The notes under the pieces were generated by a model. The model was given only the letters and a program-made list of their open reading frames with translations, ran no database searches and was not told the origin of the DNA. A DNA stretch of 64,000 nt, from NCBI RefSeq assembly GCF_008831285.2, contig NC_045149.1:9700417-9764416 (forward strand). The letters are read 5' to 3'. The stretch's first letter is position 1, and each line of letters begins with the position of its first letter. The translations under genes and the position numbers were made by a program. Shown piece by piece: positions 1 through 14,646 of the stretch. The stretch is from Nymphaea colorata. Lineage: Eukaryota; Streptophyta; Magnoliopsida; Nymphaeales; Nymphaeaceae.

Positions 1-159
1 CAGAAGGATGAATTTGGATGAATGTCACAAAAGGAAATGGTGAATTTTGGAAATAAAAACTAAAACAAAAACATGAATTTGTAAGGCAGTTAATCTAGGG
101 ACTTTTCTAGGAAAATCATGAAAAAGATTAAAATGCACAATGCAGTAAAGGTATAGCTA

Positions 160-335
160 GTACACCCATCTAACAGATATGCATAAAAAAGCAAAAGAGG
201 GAATTAACGGATTGTGAGGGTTAAAAAGAAATGTCTTTTTTGGACTTTTAACTTTTTCACTACATTCTTTTGTCCTTGTAGAACTCCATTTTGTACTAGC
301 CCGGGATGTTCTACATATTTCCGTGTACAATTTCT
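160..335 (+). repeat. T-rich dispersed repeat, copy a
   Basis: This segment has a short A-rich lead followed by an AAAGAAATGTCTTTTTT-type core and a T-rich tail. The same layout recurs near 39.0-39.2 kb (inverted), 44.2-44.5 kb, 53.0-53.2 kb, 61.9-62.1 kb and 62.2-62.4 kb. It appears to be a non-autonomous dispersed repeat. Boundaries are approximate and the class is unknown. Nothing else is recognisable between positions 1 and 756. Confidence 0.5.
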
Positions 336-756
336 TGTCAGAGGGTTGTATACATAGTTAAGCATTTCTATGGAAGTAGAATGTTTCAAATATATCAGCA
401 AGATTTTGGATGGTTTCTCAAAAACTATGCGAGTTTTAAGTATTCCTCAGCGCACACGCACAGGCTGATCTGAATCTCATCCGAACTCTAATATTGAGTG
501 TTTGATGGTGTACATGACACCTTGATTTTTCTCCAACATTTCCACTTCAATGAGCATCTTGTCTCGCAAGAAAATAGAGTTTGAGAATGGGAGTGCAATA
601 TTTGACAGGGTATTTATAAAAACAGTACCATCTAATATCTTAGCTTAACCGAGTACGACATTGTCTAGGATAAATACTTGGGCAAGGGCATAAACTTTGG
701 CTCATACAAAGTAAAGCCTACCAAAGGTACATGTATAAAGACGGAACCGCCATGTA

Positions 757-784
757 TACATGACTAATCTTGGGCATGACATCC
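757..784 (-). promoter_or_regulatory. DST-like mRNA instability element in the 3' UTR of SAUR-A
   Basis: On the minus strand, starting 12 bases after the stop codon, the order GGA, then AGATTA, then GTA is seen with short spacers. This matches the three-part DST layout (GGA, ATAGATT-like, GTA) known from SAUR 3' UTRs, where it speeds mRNA decay. The middle block is AAGATTAG rather than the exact consensus. The role is inferred from motif and position. Confidence 0.5.
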
Positions 785-795
785 ACCACAGTTGT

Positions 796-1149
796 CTACC
801 GCTGTCGTGATAGGACCTTCTTTGTTGCAGATGTCCTTCCTTCATCTTTGGGCTTCCTAGAGAGGATGTACTCAAGCTCACATGGCGGACAAAGCAAGGT
901 AATGATCCCACGTTGGTCGAACCCATACTCTTCCTGCGACCGATCCAGTAGCTTCAAGAACTCTTGGTCGTCAAGGAAGCTCAGCGCCACAGTGAACTTC
1001 CTCGACTCGCCACCTTGCATGGCTAGAACAGCGAAGTGCCCCTCCTTGATGCGCTTCTGCACCTCAGTTGCTCCATGTTCGTGAGTTGTCGACTTTGTCC
1101 GGCTGGTCTTTTTCTGGATCTTGTCCTTCACCAGCTTCAAGATTGCCAT
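796..1149 (-). CDS. SAUR-family auxin-responsive protein (SAUR-A)
   Basis: Intronless gene for a 117-residue small auxin up RNA protein (Auxin_inducible domain). The family binds and inhibits PP2C.D phosphatases, so the plasma-membrane H+-ATPase stays active and cells expand. A basic N-terminus (MAILKLVKDKIQKK) is followed by the core: KEGHFAVLA at about residues 35-43, RKFTVALSFL at 50-59, EFLKLLDRSQEEYGF at 63-77, then ITLLCPPCELEYIL. The C-terminus has a basic tail of about 20 residues. The start is the ATG at 1149. The reading frame can be extended three codons upstream only with TTG, which is not a credible start. It lies alone on the minus strand, 41 kb from the next SAUR, and is the most diverged copy: FTVAL replaces the usual FMVPL and CPP replaces CDP. 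A TATA box lies about 130 bp upstream. The family call is firm; the subclade is not assigned. Confidence 0.93.
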   Translation of the reverse strand: MAILKLVKDKIQKKTSRTKSTTHEHGATEVQKRIKEGHFAVLAMQGGESRKFTVALSFLDDQEFLKLLDRSQEEYGFDQRGIITLLCPPCELEYILSRKPKDEGRTSATKKVLSRQR

Positions 1150-1275
1150 TCTATACAATCAAGAAACGAAATGTTTCTTCCTTCTTCTCCTTTGCCCTTT
1201 CTAGCTAGGCACTGCTATTGCTGTAGGTTTAGGTTTTCTTGACTAATATGTCCTAAGATTAGCTGATGCAGCTAC

Positions 1276-1283
1276 CATTTATA
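1276..1283 (-). promoter_or_regulatory. TATA box of SAUR-A
   Basis: TATAAATG on the minus strand, about 127 bp before the ATG. This gives a leader of roughly 100 nt, similar to the other SAUR genes here. Confidence 0.7.
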
Positions 1284-1346
1284 CGGCCATTAAGGGACAT
1301 AGTACTTGCAGTGCTGCAGCAGTGTTGTTGGAAAGGAGGAGACCTC

Positions 1347-1352
1347 CACGTG
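1347..1352. promoter_or_regulatory. G-box in SAUR-A promoter
   Basis: A palindromic CACGTG lies about 64 bp upstream of the TATA box. G-boxes are bound by PIF and other bHLH or bZIP factors, which are known regulators of SAUR genes in light and shade responses. Regulation here is inferred from sequence and position. Confidence 0.45.
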
Positions 1353-1400
1353 AGATCTTCAATGATGTTCTTGCCAAGTCACTCTCATTAGGGAAGCTTG

Positions 1401-1408
1401 GTGGGGAC
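1401..1408 (-). promoter_or_regulatory. TCP-like site upstream of SAUR-A
   Basis: GTCCCCAC on the minus strand, one mismatch from the TCP consensus GGNCCCAC, with 117 bp between it and the TATA box. Equivalent motifs sit at nearly the same distance in the other four SAUR promoters of this window. Confidence 0.4.
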
Positions 1409-3479
1409 TCCGCTTGATAAAAGTGCAAAATATCTCAGAAGTATCTAGTTTCTTTTTCTTGCTAAAAGAAGGTGATAGGGGCCCCCAAAAAGCAGGCAGG
1501 TCCGGCAACAAGTAGATGGTCAAGGACATGGGCAGGTGCCCAGGTCGTGGGTAGTTCTTTCTTCAAAGGTTCTCAGAAACCCGCGGCAAAGACAAGATGG
1601 CAACTAGAGAGTCTCGAGAGGTGAGGGGAAGAGCAGACAGAGGGAAGGTCGAGAATTTCTTTATTTTTTTTATCAAGTTGTATGCTTAATAATGAGGCGA
1701 AAACCATGGTTTCTATGAATACCAGCGGCGAATTAAGCAGGTTTCTATGTATGCAAGTCATAATGTGAAAGAGGTCTGTACTCTAATCCGTTTATCTTTT
1801 GTGATCGACGGTCACCATCGAGAGCATCAATGATGTCTTCTTGGTGGGCTTCCTCATCTGCAAATGATAGAGCGGATGTGAGATCACTTTGAACGGTGAT
1901 TCATAAGCTGAATATCGGTCACTTTCGTGGACAGAGTGAGCTAGCAAAATATACACTGGCTTAGACTCAGTCGCCTAATGAATAGACTACTCATGGTACA
2001 CTTGAGTACTCACACGACACGGCCTCCATCTTGTGCCAATCAGTTGGTAGTATAAGATCGTAATATTGGCTAAGAGCAGTCCCCAGCCTCGATCGCCAAC
2101 AAGGAAGCTGCCAGCTATGAGGCTTATCCTTTCAGCCAAATGATTTTCTCCTCCGAGTAGATCGTCGGACTATGCCTACCAAATAAGTTGACATTTTAGA
2201 GGACAAAGTAACGTTTCAGTAGTAAAACCATGCAGATATTTAAAACCACAACTCAATTACTAGCCATATGACGCTTTGATTTAAAGCGGGCATATGTATC
2301 ACTTTCATTTGTAGTTGTTCCTCCAAATAAGCTGCTAAGGTAGATCTTTCACTTCACCATGAATGCCTCCTATCTGCGTACGTAGACTCAGCTTAATTTG
2401 TGGCAAGTGATAGGAATAGTGAGCACTTTCCCAGGTATTGAAATGCAGACCGCCATCATGTTTAATTAGTAGTGCTAAAATCTAGTACTGCTTTTGTAAG
2501 TGTCAAGTAGAAAGGTCACCACTGGCTTCTTTTATCCTCAGGGCTATAGTCAGATGGAGGTATCTAATGACAGACCTCTTGGATCTTAGGCGCAGGTAAA
2601 TGAGAAAGAAAAACTGTAGGGACCATTGATGAGCTTGGATACATGAGACCACCTTGTGTGTTGGATGCCTTCACATGCCACGAGTCTCATGATCCCATTC
2701 AAGACAACAAATGGGAAAACAAATTTTTCTTTCCTATTTTGCCCTCATTGGGCGGTCCTATATAATGTCTTTTACAAAAAGACGAAGGCCATTTAGTAAA
2801 TTGGGGTGTGCAAATGTGGCGATCTGCAACAATTGGATCACAAAACCAGTTTGAGATACACTGCATCAGTATATAATGCTCGATAATGATATATATAGTA
2901 GATGCTGACGGGCTTCAAGTGTTGATAGGATTCACTTGCAGGGAGAGTACTTATACGCGAACCCATAGTAAATCCCCTATGGTCTCTAATACGTTAGTAG
3001 GTCTTAAATCGGCCTGCTTTGTACATGTAACTGGAACGATGCTTTCGGCATGACCAGCATCAGTTCAACACCCAGCAAAGAGCTCAAATATCAGAAGCAC
3101 ACCTTTCGACTCTGCTCTAGCAAAGGAGGAAAAAGTGGACCCTTGTGATGCAGATAAGGATGTTGCTTCTGGCCCAAAGGGTTTTCCAATTTCCTTTTAT
3201 TAATCTAGTTGGAGCCCAGTCAAAGATGACATTAGCTTAGCCATTAAAGTTTCTTTGATACTTGTATGCTTTTGACGAGCCTTAATAACACCCACATGGT
3301 TCTTGTCCTTGACGAGCCTTCAAACGAAAACATATATAATGTTTTCCAACTTCAGACACATATTTTTGTAAAGTTAACTACTAGAATCATGGTTCTTTTA
3401 GGGCACAAGACGATCTATTCCCATTCCAACAGGAAAATCAAAGCAGCCTGCATGGAAAGGCCTATTCTATGATTGATTT
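1409..3479. other. Intergenic, no recognisable gene
   Basis: Short open frames on both strands lack domains, codon bias or family resemblance. No TATA-to-ORF arrangement and no transposon domain was seen. Confidence 0.5.
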
Positions 3480-4980
3480 GAGCTTTTTGAAAATGACCAC
3501 ACGCCACCGTGACTTCAATGAAGAATTGAGTGCATCTTGTTATGATTACGGTGAACCGATTGTTCTAGTTAGTCAATGGTGGAAATGAGAGAGTGGCTTA
3601 AACCCAAAAGGAACATATGATCATTAGGGGATCATCTCGCTTCGCACTTCTTTACCAAGGTTAGGGAAAAATGTTTTAGGTTCTTGGATGCGCAGAGTTC
3701 AAAGAAACTGGAAAAAAGTTTTTGGTAGGCGAGGTGGAAGGAGTGAATAGAAGGCATCAAATTAATTAGTTGAGTTCCCTTGTGTAGATCGAAGAAGGAA
3801 TGTGGGTTTGGTTGTTTGATACAATAAAGGAGATGAACGGACCATGTCCTGCATATCTTGCTTCCAAAGCTTTCACGATTCAATCTATATGGGCTACTAT
3901 GTCAAATGGAAACACTTGGATAACCATATTTAGTTTACGAACCACACGCAAAGTCAAGGGTAGCATAACTTGGCATGTCAAGGATGAGGAAATAATTTAT
4001 TTTTTGGCTGATTGTTGGAATGAAGCCCATCTCATCAGACCCACCAATGGGAACCACACATGAAAATATCCCTGAGCTCAATCTCTATATCCAGGTGTTA
4101 GTGGACCTACAACTTGAATACTTGATTTATCTCCTAAGTTCCCTTATCTAGCTACTATAGAAGAAAACATTAATGAGTGGGGCAAAAAACTAAGGACTGT
4201 CGTTCTCTTGCCACTCTGTTTTAAGATTATCTTTGGAAGAAAAATCATATGGAAAATTAGAGATACTACTTATAAATAGCCAACCACCTCCGCAAAGCTC
4301 GCTGGTGTTTGTATGTGCATTGTGAATGCCATCCTCTTTTCAATTCCAGACTTCAAAAGCTTCGTTTTCAGATTGTTTCTTCTTGCTATTTTTGCTCATC
4401 AGCATGAGGAGCATCCTTTTTTGCTTGCCCAATTTCTCAAGCTACTTGGTCTCCATTAGCTTAACAGCTTTGTGTTACATGGGCTCCGACGGTGGCAAAG
4501 TGGATGAGCTTAAGAGAAGGATGAGAAAGAATAAAAGAACAAAGATCTTGCTAAATGATGGAAAAATAGTTTTCACATGATCATAAAATAATTTGCGTTT
4601 GGAGGGATGAAGCTTGCTAACTCCACTTTTGAAAAAGCATAGCAGACACATAAGAAGCATATCTTCAAGCTTGGTAATTAGAAGAATTAAATAAGAAAAG
4701 CCACTTCATTATAGGCAAATACGGCCACAATTTGTGTGATTGAAGTCGGAACAAATGAACTATTTTATCCACATGGCTTTCTGGAGGGGCAATAAAAGTC
4801 AAGGTTTTTTTTTTTTGGTGGTTGAAGCTTGGTGAGACTTCTTTCAGGTATGGAAGAGACTTGCAGATAGACGGTAATGATATCAACTCGGAAAATTGGC
4901 CTTTGAACAAATGTATTCATTTGTTGGAACCAACTCTTCTTCCCCAAAGCTGCGTTATCTGTCATCCAAGGGAGCAATGG
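3480..4980 (+). pseudogene. Possible decayed LINE-like segment
   Basis: Short stretches such as TWHVKDEEIIYFLADCW near 3970-4020 loosely resemble the region after the reverse transcriptase in plant LINEs (usual form W-x-V-G-D-G-x-x-I-x-F-W-x-D-x-W). Frames are broken throughout and no RT motif was found. This is a weak call; the stretch may be ordinary intergenic DNA. Confidence 0.22.
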
Positions 4981-5235
4981 TACATGGTATAGGAGCTAAG
5001 AGTTACTCTCATAGTTACCTTTCTCACATAGCCTTTGTTTACTGGTGTCTCCAAGCATAAATGTTTGCTTAAGGTAGATAACACGCTCCCGACACTGGAA
5101 GCTATCCATCTTCTGGACAGGTTTTTGCAACTGATAATTTTGGAAAATGTGTTTTCAATAAAGGGTAATAATCCATGAAATGCATTATTTGTAGCATCCT
5201 AATCATATATGTTTTGGCTTTGTATTGTTCAAAAA

Positions 5236-7915
<2,680 letters not shown>

Positions 7916-7919
7916 AAAA

Positions 7920-8900
7920 TTGTAATGGCCAGTGCAACAAGTCACTACGAGTGGATGCATTCTTGAAGAATAAGGTGAAACATTGATTGGAATCATTAGA
8001 CAACGTCCACGTTACCTCATGGGATGAGATGCAAAATGAGTTCTTGAGGAAGTATTTTATTATTGGTAAGACAAACCAATTACGAACGCGATTATCGGCT
8101 TCATACAACATGAGGGAGAGCAGTTATATTAGTCATGGAAAAAACTTAGCACCTTATGAGGCAATGCTTCTCACATCATGTACATAAATTGTAGCTGGTC
8201 CAATACTTTTATGATGGTTTGACATAGAGGGAGCTGGCAAATGGTTGATGAAACATACTGACATCCATTTTTGTTGCATAGTGATGACAAAGCGTATGCC
8301 ATTTTTTAGAGATTGAGTAGTAATTACATGCACCCTGCATCATCATCTATGTCAGGAAGAGCAAAGCGAGCTTTCCAAACTACAAAGCACCCAAGAGGGG
8401 GATGTATGAAGTAGTAGCATCCCTAAACTGGGAAAGAAATATGTATAACATAGAAAACTAGTTACACACTGACTTTGTCATTCTCAAGAGGAGTTTAGGA
8501 GGCATGTGCATTACATTCAAGTACATCACATCTAGAGTTTGAGTGTCTCATCGCACTACATGCTTAGACACACGGGGTGCAAGGTTTTGCCAGGTATGGT
8601 AAGAACCTATATTCTAACATAGATAACCATAGATGATGAAACCATCCCAAAATTTTCTTGGACAAATCCACAAAACTCAATTCCCATGCATCTCTAATAT
8701 TACTAGGTTGGAGGCTATTGAGATCAAGTTCCTAAGCATCCCATCTAGCATTCAGTCCGCTACATCCAGCTATATCCATCAGTTATACAACTCACTTCAT
8801 CAGACTTTCAAGAGCTCATGCAAGAGCTAAAGGTAATGAGGAACGGGAAGTAGCAAAACCTTCAGAGATGGGAGAAACGCTAGCATTGGATGCATGTAAT
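7920..8900 (+). pseudogene. Ty3/gypsy gag relic (Athila/Tat type)
   Basis: Translation in shifting frames gives retrotransposon gag signatures: VTSWDEMQNEFLRKYF and IGKTNQLR near 8010-8090, then EGEQLY, then LVQYFYDGLT in another frame near 8190-8220. Next come HPFLLHSDDKAYAIF and RLSSNYMHPASSSMSG near 8260-8360, and NHPKFSW-like remains near 8640-8670. This order matches the gag of Athila/Tat-type elements, which packages the element RNA. Several stops and frameshifts show it is dead. No LTR was recognised beside it. It may belong with the pol relic at 21.4-23.1 kb, with the copia element at 9.85 kb inserted later, but the distance makes that uncertain. Confidence 0.72.
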
Positions 8901-9848
8901 GAATTCTCACATATAGTCCTTCAAAAAGGTGTAGTCATATCTAGTACAGAAAATTTTATATTTACTAGCTTGAACAATTCAAGATTCTCATCCACCTTCA
9001 CCATTATTTATTGAATGGCTTCAACTTCTCCAAAGTTTGAGGGAGCAACACTCGTGACTCATACAAAGTAGACAACTTAGGTCTAGCAGTGGGCATACTC
9101 TAGTTCAGCCTATCCTAACAACATGAATCTAAACTATAATTCAGATCATGTCTTACTGAAATTGGATTTCCTTTTCATGCCATATGGCGCTTTAACTTTA
9201 CTTTTTCCCCCTTATTTTTGGTCTATTACTTGTTTTCATGTAGAAGCAAACTCTCCAAATTGATGACCAACCTTTTTGCTTTGGTGCTCTTGCAATCAAT
9301 ATGAGTTTTCCCACTGTAAATTCATACGGAGCAATCTACAAAATTCAGCGAGATGGCAGATCTATATGACCAAATTTTCCTAAAAATGGTTATGCATGTG
9401 CTACTGCTACACAAGGCTGCACTGCTGCTTTTGGCATCTCTTTGTTACACAAGCCTTCATTGCTCACTTCATTCTCTAATTTCTTGTTCAGTAAAAAATG
9501 TCAACAAAACCACCCTTCTATATAGATCGTCATGCCATGAACTAATTTTTGTGTTTTCCCACTATGGTCCAATATCCTACTTTGGTGGGCTTTCTTTGAG
9601 GTGACACCTAAGATCTACCTCGTTTCGTGTGCCCCTCACCTCCTCCATGAGGATCAAAGGGTTTCCCTTATGTCGTCCTCTATTTTTATTTATCTCTTCC
9701 CTAACCTCTTTCTCTTCAAGAGCATGGTTCTCCTTCACACTATGAAGACCTTTCATAATATGGGCCTATTCTTGGACTAAATCAGTCATATGTGGTTCTC
9801 CTTGCATGGGATATTTGCTCTTTAGGGTGACAATAGGCTTACTAGGTA
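8901..9848. other. Degenerate sequence before the copia element
   Basis: Probably further gypsy remains, given the gag relic just upstream, but no domain can be followed here. No host gene seen. Confidence 0.35.
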
Positions 9849-9853
9849 GAGCT

Positions 9854-10404
9854 TATTAAACCACAACATGATACACTCGGCAGCTCCATGAATGTCGCTG
9901 GAAGTGATAATGTCCAAGCTCACACGTCTGTACCTAGAGGAGGTCTCGCCCATATCAGATCCACAATCATAGATACGAGAAATCATGTACATACCAAAGA
10001 TAATGCCCAGGCCAACAAGACTGCAGTTGGAGGAGATCTCGTCCATCTCAGATCTACAATCATAGATACATGAAATCACATACATACCAAAGATAACGCC
10101 CAGGCCAACAAGACTGCAGCTAGAGGAAATCATGCTCATATGAAGAGCAAAATTATAGCTACAAATGTATAGTAATAGAAAAAGGAGAAACATGTGATTC
10201 TGTAATTCAATCAAACCAAAACAAATATGGGATTGATAGACGTGTAAATTGACTATAAAAGAAAATCTCTTGTCTTGTAAAACTTAACAAAGAAGAGATA
10301 CCTTCTATCGTGGATGTAGACCAAATGTCGAACCACGTTAAAATCTTTGTCGTCTTCTTCTTTTCTATCTCTATCAGGTTTTTCTTTCTCGCATGTGGTT
10401 TGTA
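9854..10404 (+). repeat. 5' LTR of the copia element
   Basis: About 551 bp, matching the 3' LTR at 14647-15124. It is longer mainly because it holds two full copies plus a partial copy of a 93-bp internal unit, where the 3' LTR has one full and one partial. It ends directly before the primer binding site. Confidence 0.9.
9938..10131 (+). repeat. 93-bp tandem repeats inside the 5' LTR
   Basis: The block beginning at a CTCGCCCAT-like word at 9945 recurs at 10038, with shared words such as ACATACCAAAGATAA and CAGGCCAACAAGACT. The period is 93 bp. The 3' LTR has one fewer unit, so copy number changed in one LTR after insertion or during reverse transcription. Confidence 0.85.
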
Positions 10405-10416
10405 TGGTATCAGAGC
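10405..10416 (+). other. Primer binding site of the copia element
   Basis: TGGTATCAGAGC is complementary to the 3' end of plant initiator tRNA-Met, the usual copia primer, and lies immediately after the 5' LTR. Confidence 0.92.
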
Positions 10417-10421
10417 TGGTT

Positions 10422-11180
10422 ATGGCCAATCAACCAGCAACACCAGAAGGAGACTTCTACATCATAGCTGCAGCATCAACAAAGTCTGGATTCAACAACA
10501 TGAATCTATCGTTTTCAGGTCTGATCTCCTGCGTCATACCTGCCCCAACTAATCTTCAGCATCTTTTATCCATCAAATTGGCTTTCGACAACTACTTGTT
10601 TTGGGAATCTTAGTTAATTCTTATGCTTCAGAGTTATAATATGATGGGATATATTGATCGATCGTTCAAATGTCCAGACGAGTTCTTGCCTAGTGAAGAT
10701 GGGAAAATAACTATCTTAAATCCAACCTTCCTGGAATGGCATCGAGGTGATCAACTATTGTTAAGCTGGATCATTTCATCGCTCAGTGAAGTTGTACATA
10801 GTCAAGTTGTAGGTCTTCACTCATCATACAAGGTTTGGACCACCATAAAACGTATCTATGCTGCTCAATCTAAAGCAAAGGTGCAACAACTTAAATCTGA
10901 CCTGCAAAACCTGAAAAAGGGAAATGAATCCATAACAGCATATTTTCACAGAGCCAAAGGCATAGCACATCAGCTAGCCATGGCTTCCAAACCAATAGAT
11001 GAAGAGGATTTTGTTACGAATATTCTTTATGGTCTTCCTACTGATGAATATGACACACTGAAAGTTTCGTTGCACATTCGCATCGATGCCGTAAACTTGG
11101 ATGAATTATATTCTTTGCTTCTTATTATAGAATCTGAAATCTCGAAGTCTGGAAATCTTGAGGATCCTTCATCTATGTAG
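10422..11180 (+). pseudogene. Copia gag (UBN2-type), broken by a stop
   Basis: Gag forms the particle that packages element RNA. The frame begins at the ATG at 10422 (MANQPATPEGDF), six bases after the primer site, and stays in phase to 11180 apart from one TAG at 10611-10613. Typical copia gag features follow: YNMMGYIDRSFKCPDEF, EWHRGDQLLLSWIISSLSE, VWTTIKRIYAAQSKAKVQQL and LKKGNESITAYFHRAK. The stop sits where a glutamine codon is usual, consistent with a C-to-T change. The zinc-knuckle region after 11180 is too decayed to follow. Confidence 0.88.
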
Positions 11181-11416
11181 CACACTGACAAAACTTCAAA
11201 AACCCCAATTACCGTGGAAAGAATGAGCAGCAAAGAGGGCGTCCAGGAATCCGTCCTTAGGATAAAAACGTCAATTGCCATGCTTGCAGAAATCGTGGCC
11301 ATTTCACTTCTCAATGTTGATTTGTACGTCAAGATTGCTGGAAATTAAGGCATGGTGCATTAAACTACAAGTTATATAAATTCCAAAAGGGATCTTCATC
11401 TCCAAAAGCTTATTAT

Positions 11417-14400
11417 ATGGAAACCATACCTAAAACAGATGATGGATTTTGGTATCCCGACACCGGTGCTATCCATCATGTGACGGGTGATTTAAACATA
11501 CTATCTGTTCACTCAAAATATCATGGGCAAGATCAGCTGAGAGTTGGAAATACTGCTGGTTTTCAAATCAAGAATGTTGGTAATGTCTCTCTCTACAGCT
11601 CAGACTCAAGATTTTTTTATGAACAATGTGCTGTATGCTTCTACCATCTCTAAAAATCTACTATTTGTGCATAAATTTGCCCGTGACAATAGCATTGTTT
11701 TTTAATTTCATGCAAATCATGGCTATGATAAGAATCAAACAAAGGGGAGAAACTTTTGGATGGAGCAAATAAAGAAGGATTGTATCAGCTGAAGTTACTA
11801 CAATATGGAGCTTGCCAGAAAACAGCACTTGTAGGAGAATGAGTCTCAGTTGGTGATTGGCATAGTTGATTGGGACATCCTGATTTTAGAATTGTGATAC
11901 ATGTTTTAAATAAATTTGATTAACCTATTGACAACAAATATCATAATCAAATATGAGATGCATGTCAAAGAGGGAAAAGTTGTGCTCTTCCTTTTGCTCA
12001 AACACTACATAAGATTAACGCTCCACTTGATTTCATTTTTACTAATGTTTGGGGACCGGCTGCTACCGCATCTTTGCATGGTTACAGTTATCATGTTAAC
12101 TTTATGGATGTCTTCTCTCGTTTCTCTTGGATATATATTATCAAAAGTAGATCAGATATTCTTTCTGTCTTTACAATGTTTCAAGTTATGGTAAAACATC
12201 AATTTGATCAAAAAATTAAGGTTGTTCAAAGCGATTGGGGAGGAGAATATTGCATTGTTTCCACCTATATCAAACAAATTGGAATTGTCCATAGAGTTGC
12301 ATATCCACATGCTCACCAGCAAAAGGGCAGCATAGAAAGCAAACACAGGCATATAGTTGACATCAGATTAACTCTTCTTGCACATGTCAATTTACCTTAC
12401 AAATATTGGGACTTTGCCTTTAGAACTGTTGTTTTCTTGATCAATAGAACACCAACTCGGGTCCTCAAAATGAAGTCACCATATCTAGTTTTGTTCAAAC
12501 ACCCTCCTGATTATAAATTTCTAAAGGTTTTTGGATGTGTCTGTTATCCTTGTCTATGTGATTTTGACACTCACAAACAGCTGTTTCGCAGCAAGCAACA
12601 TGTCTTTTTTGGATATAGCAGCATGCACAAATGATACATTTGCTTTGATGGAGATACGAGCAAACTCCTTGTCAGTAGACATGTGGTTTTTGATGACGGT
12701 GTATATCCCTTCAAAACCTTGGCACCACCAGCCCAACCCACAACAAGTAAACCTCCACTTCCCTTAGTCATTACCATGCCCTCCCTAAACATACCACACC
12801 TATCAAACTATGCCTCACTCACACCCGTGCTACATTCGCCAAATACAACATCGTCCCTACCACCAGATATCTCCACTCCACCAATCTCTCTCATTCATTC
12901 ACCCTCCATCACTATCCAGGACATACAATCTGAACCTCCACCCTCACCGACTCATTCACCACCTAACCCTTCACCGCTGAACCCTTCACCACCCTCTAGA
13001 CTGCACCGCTCTCACCACATGCTCACTTGGTCCCAAACTGGTTCTCTTAAGCCAAAAACCTATACCATGTCCAAATATCCTCTCCCTGCAGCTCATCTCA
13101 CCCATCTAAACCCTGAAACCAAACCTCATACTGCGTCTCAAGCCTTGAAGCACACTCATTGGGTTTAAGCTATGAAAGATGAACTTGCAGCTCTACACAA
13201 AAACCACACATGGACTCTTGTATCGCCGCCTCCCTCTACTAATATCATTGGCTCGAAACGGGTTTTTCGTATTAAAAGGAAAGCTAATGGCACACTTGAA
13301 AGATACAATGCTTACTTAATGACTAAGGGCTACACTCAAGAACATGGTATTGACTACTTTGAAACCTTCAGTCCCGTAGTCAAACATACCTCCATACCGC
13401 GTTCTTCTCACTATTGCCATTACTTTTGGCTGGACTGTTCGGCGATATTCACAATGCTTTCCTTCATGGCGTTCTCACTGAGAAGGTATATATGGCTCAG
13501 CCATCGGGCTTCATCGATGACTGTTTTCCTCATCATGTTTGTCAACTACATAAGGCTATCTATGGTTTAAAACAGTCTCCTCGTGCTTGGTTCCAACGAC
13601 TTACTAATTTCTTGGTTACATTGGTTTGTCGGCTCAAAAGTGGATTCCTATCTTTTTATGCGGTTGCAACTTGATTCAACATTATATATCTTGATCTATG
13701 TTGATGATATCATTATTATAGGAAATAATGATACTATGATAAAGTCTGTCATGAACACTCTAGATCAAGAGTTTGACATTAAAGATCTTGGCCTCCTGCA
13801 CTATTTTTTGGGAATACAGGCGACTTTCTCATCCAAGGGTCTGTTTCTTTCTTAAGAATAATATATGTTTGATCTTCTGCAAAAAGTAAATATGATTGAT
13901 CCAAAATGTCACTACACGCCTATGTCGACCATTTTAAAACTATCAAAACATGCTGGGCAGCCTCTTTTTGATCCTACTATGTATCGGCAACTTCTTGGCG
14001 CACTGCAATATCTTATGCTCACGCGACCTGATCTCTCCTTTGTTGTTAACAAGGGGTGCCAGTATATGCAACAGCCTACTACTATTCACATGATTGTTGT
14101 CAAGTGTATTTTACGCTATGTCAAGGCCACCCTATCTTGCGGTCTTCTTTTAAAACCAGCCACTAAATTTCAAATTGATGCTTACACTGATGCCTACTGG
14201 GATGGCAATATTGATGATCGTAAGTGTACTAGAGGTTTTGCCATTTTTATAGGATCATCTCTTGTCTCTTGGTCTGCCTGCAAGCAGCCTACTATTGCTC
14301 GATCAAGCACCGAAGTTGAATATCGTGCTCTAGCATCCTGTTCTTTTGAGGTTTTATGGCTCATGTTTTTACTCAAGGAATTACATATTACTATGCCACA

Positions 14401-14640
14401 CGTTCCTCATCTATGGTATTACAACATCAGTGCTGCCTCTCTCTCCGCCAATCCTATTTTTCATAATAGGAGCAAGCATATTGAGAACGATGTTCATTTT
14501 GTTCGCAATCATATTGCTAAGAATCACCTTCAAGTCCATTTTGATCAGCTGGCAGACATCCTCACCAATCCTCTTGTTCAACCTACTTTCGACAATCTTA
14601 TACTCAAGCTTAACACTCTTTCCCAAACGTTCATCTTGAG
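11417..14640 (+). pseudogene. Copia pol: protease, integrase, RT and RNase H, multiply broken
   Basis: Pol cuts, integrates and copies the element. Protease: the active-site triplet lies in FWYPDTGAIHHVTGD near 11445-11480. Integrase: a pre-core GKSCALPFAQ appears near 11975; the core runs 12074-12634 with MDVFSRFSWIY, QSDWGGEY and GSIESKHRHI supplying D, D and E. A TGA at 12632 interrupts the same frame, which continues through a Pro/Ser-rich linker to a TAA at 13166. [14 protein letters not shown], then a frameshift near 13395, DIHNAFLHG and LKQSPRAWF, a second shift near 13630, then the catalytic YVDDIIIIG near 13700. A TAA at 13853 precedes RNase H (DAYTDAYWDG, RSSTEVEYRA, HIENDVHFVRNHI). 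Three of four in-frame stops fall where Gln or Arg codons are expected. Non-functional. Confidence 0.9.
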
Positions 14641-14646
14641 GGGGGA
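14638..14646 (+). other. Polypurine tract of the copia element
   Basis: GAGGGGGGA directly before the 3' LTR is the priming site for plus-strand synthesis. It lies at the end of the RNase H reading frame, as usual for copia elements. Confidence 0.85.

Noticed and set aside
1150-1158. Three-codon extension of SAUR-A
   Set aside because: It would start with TTG; the ATG at 1149 gives the standard SAUR N-terminus.
10405-10416. TGGTATCAGAGC as part of a tRNA gene
   Set aside because: It is the retrotransposon primer binding site next to an LTR; no cloverleaf surrounds it, here or at 32866.
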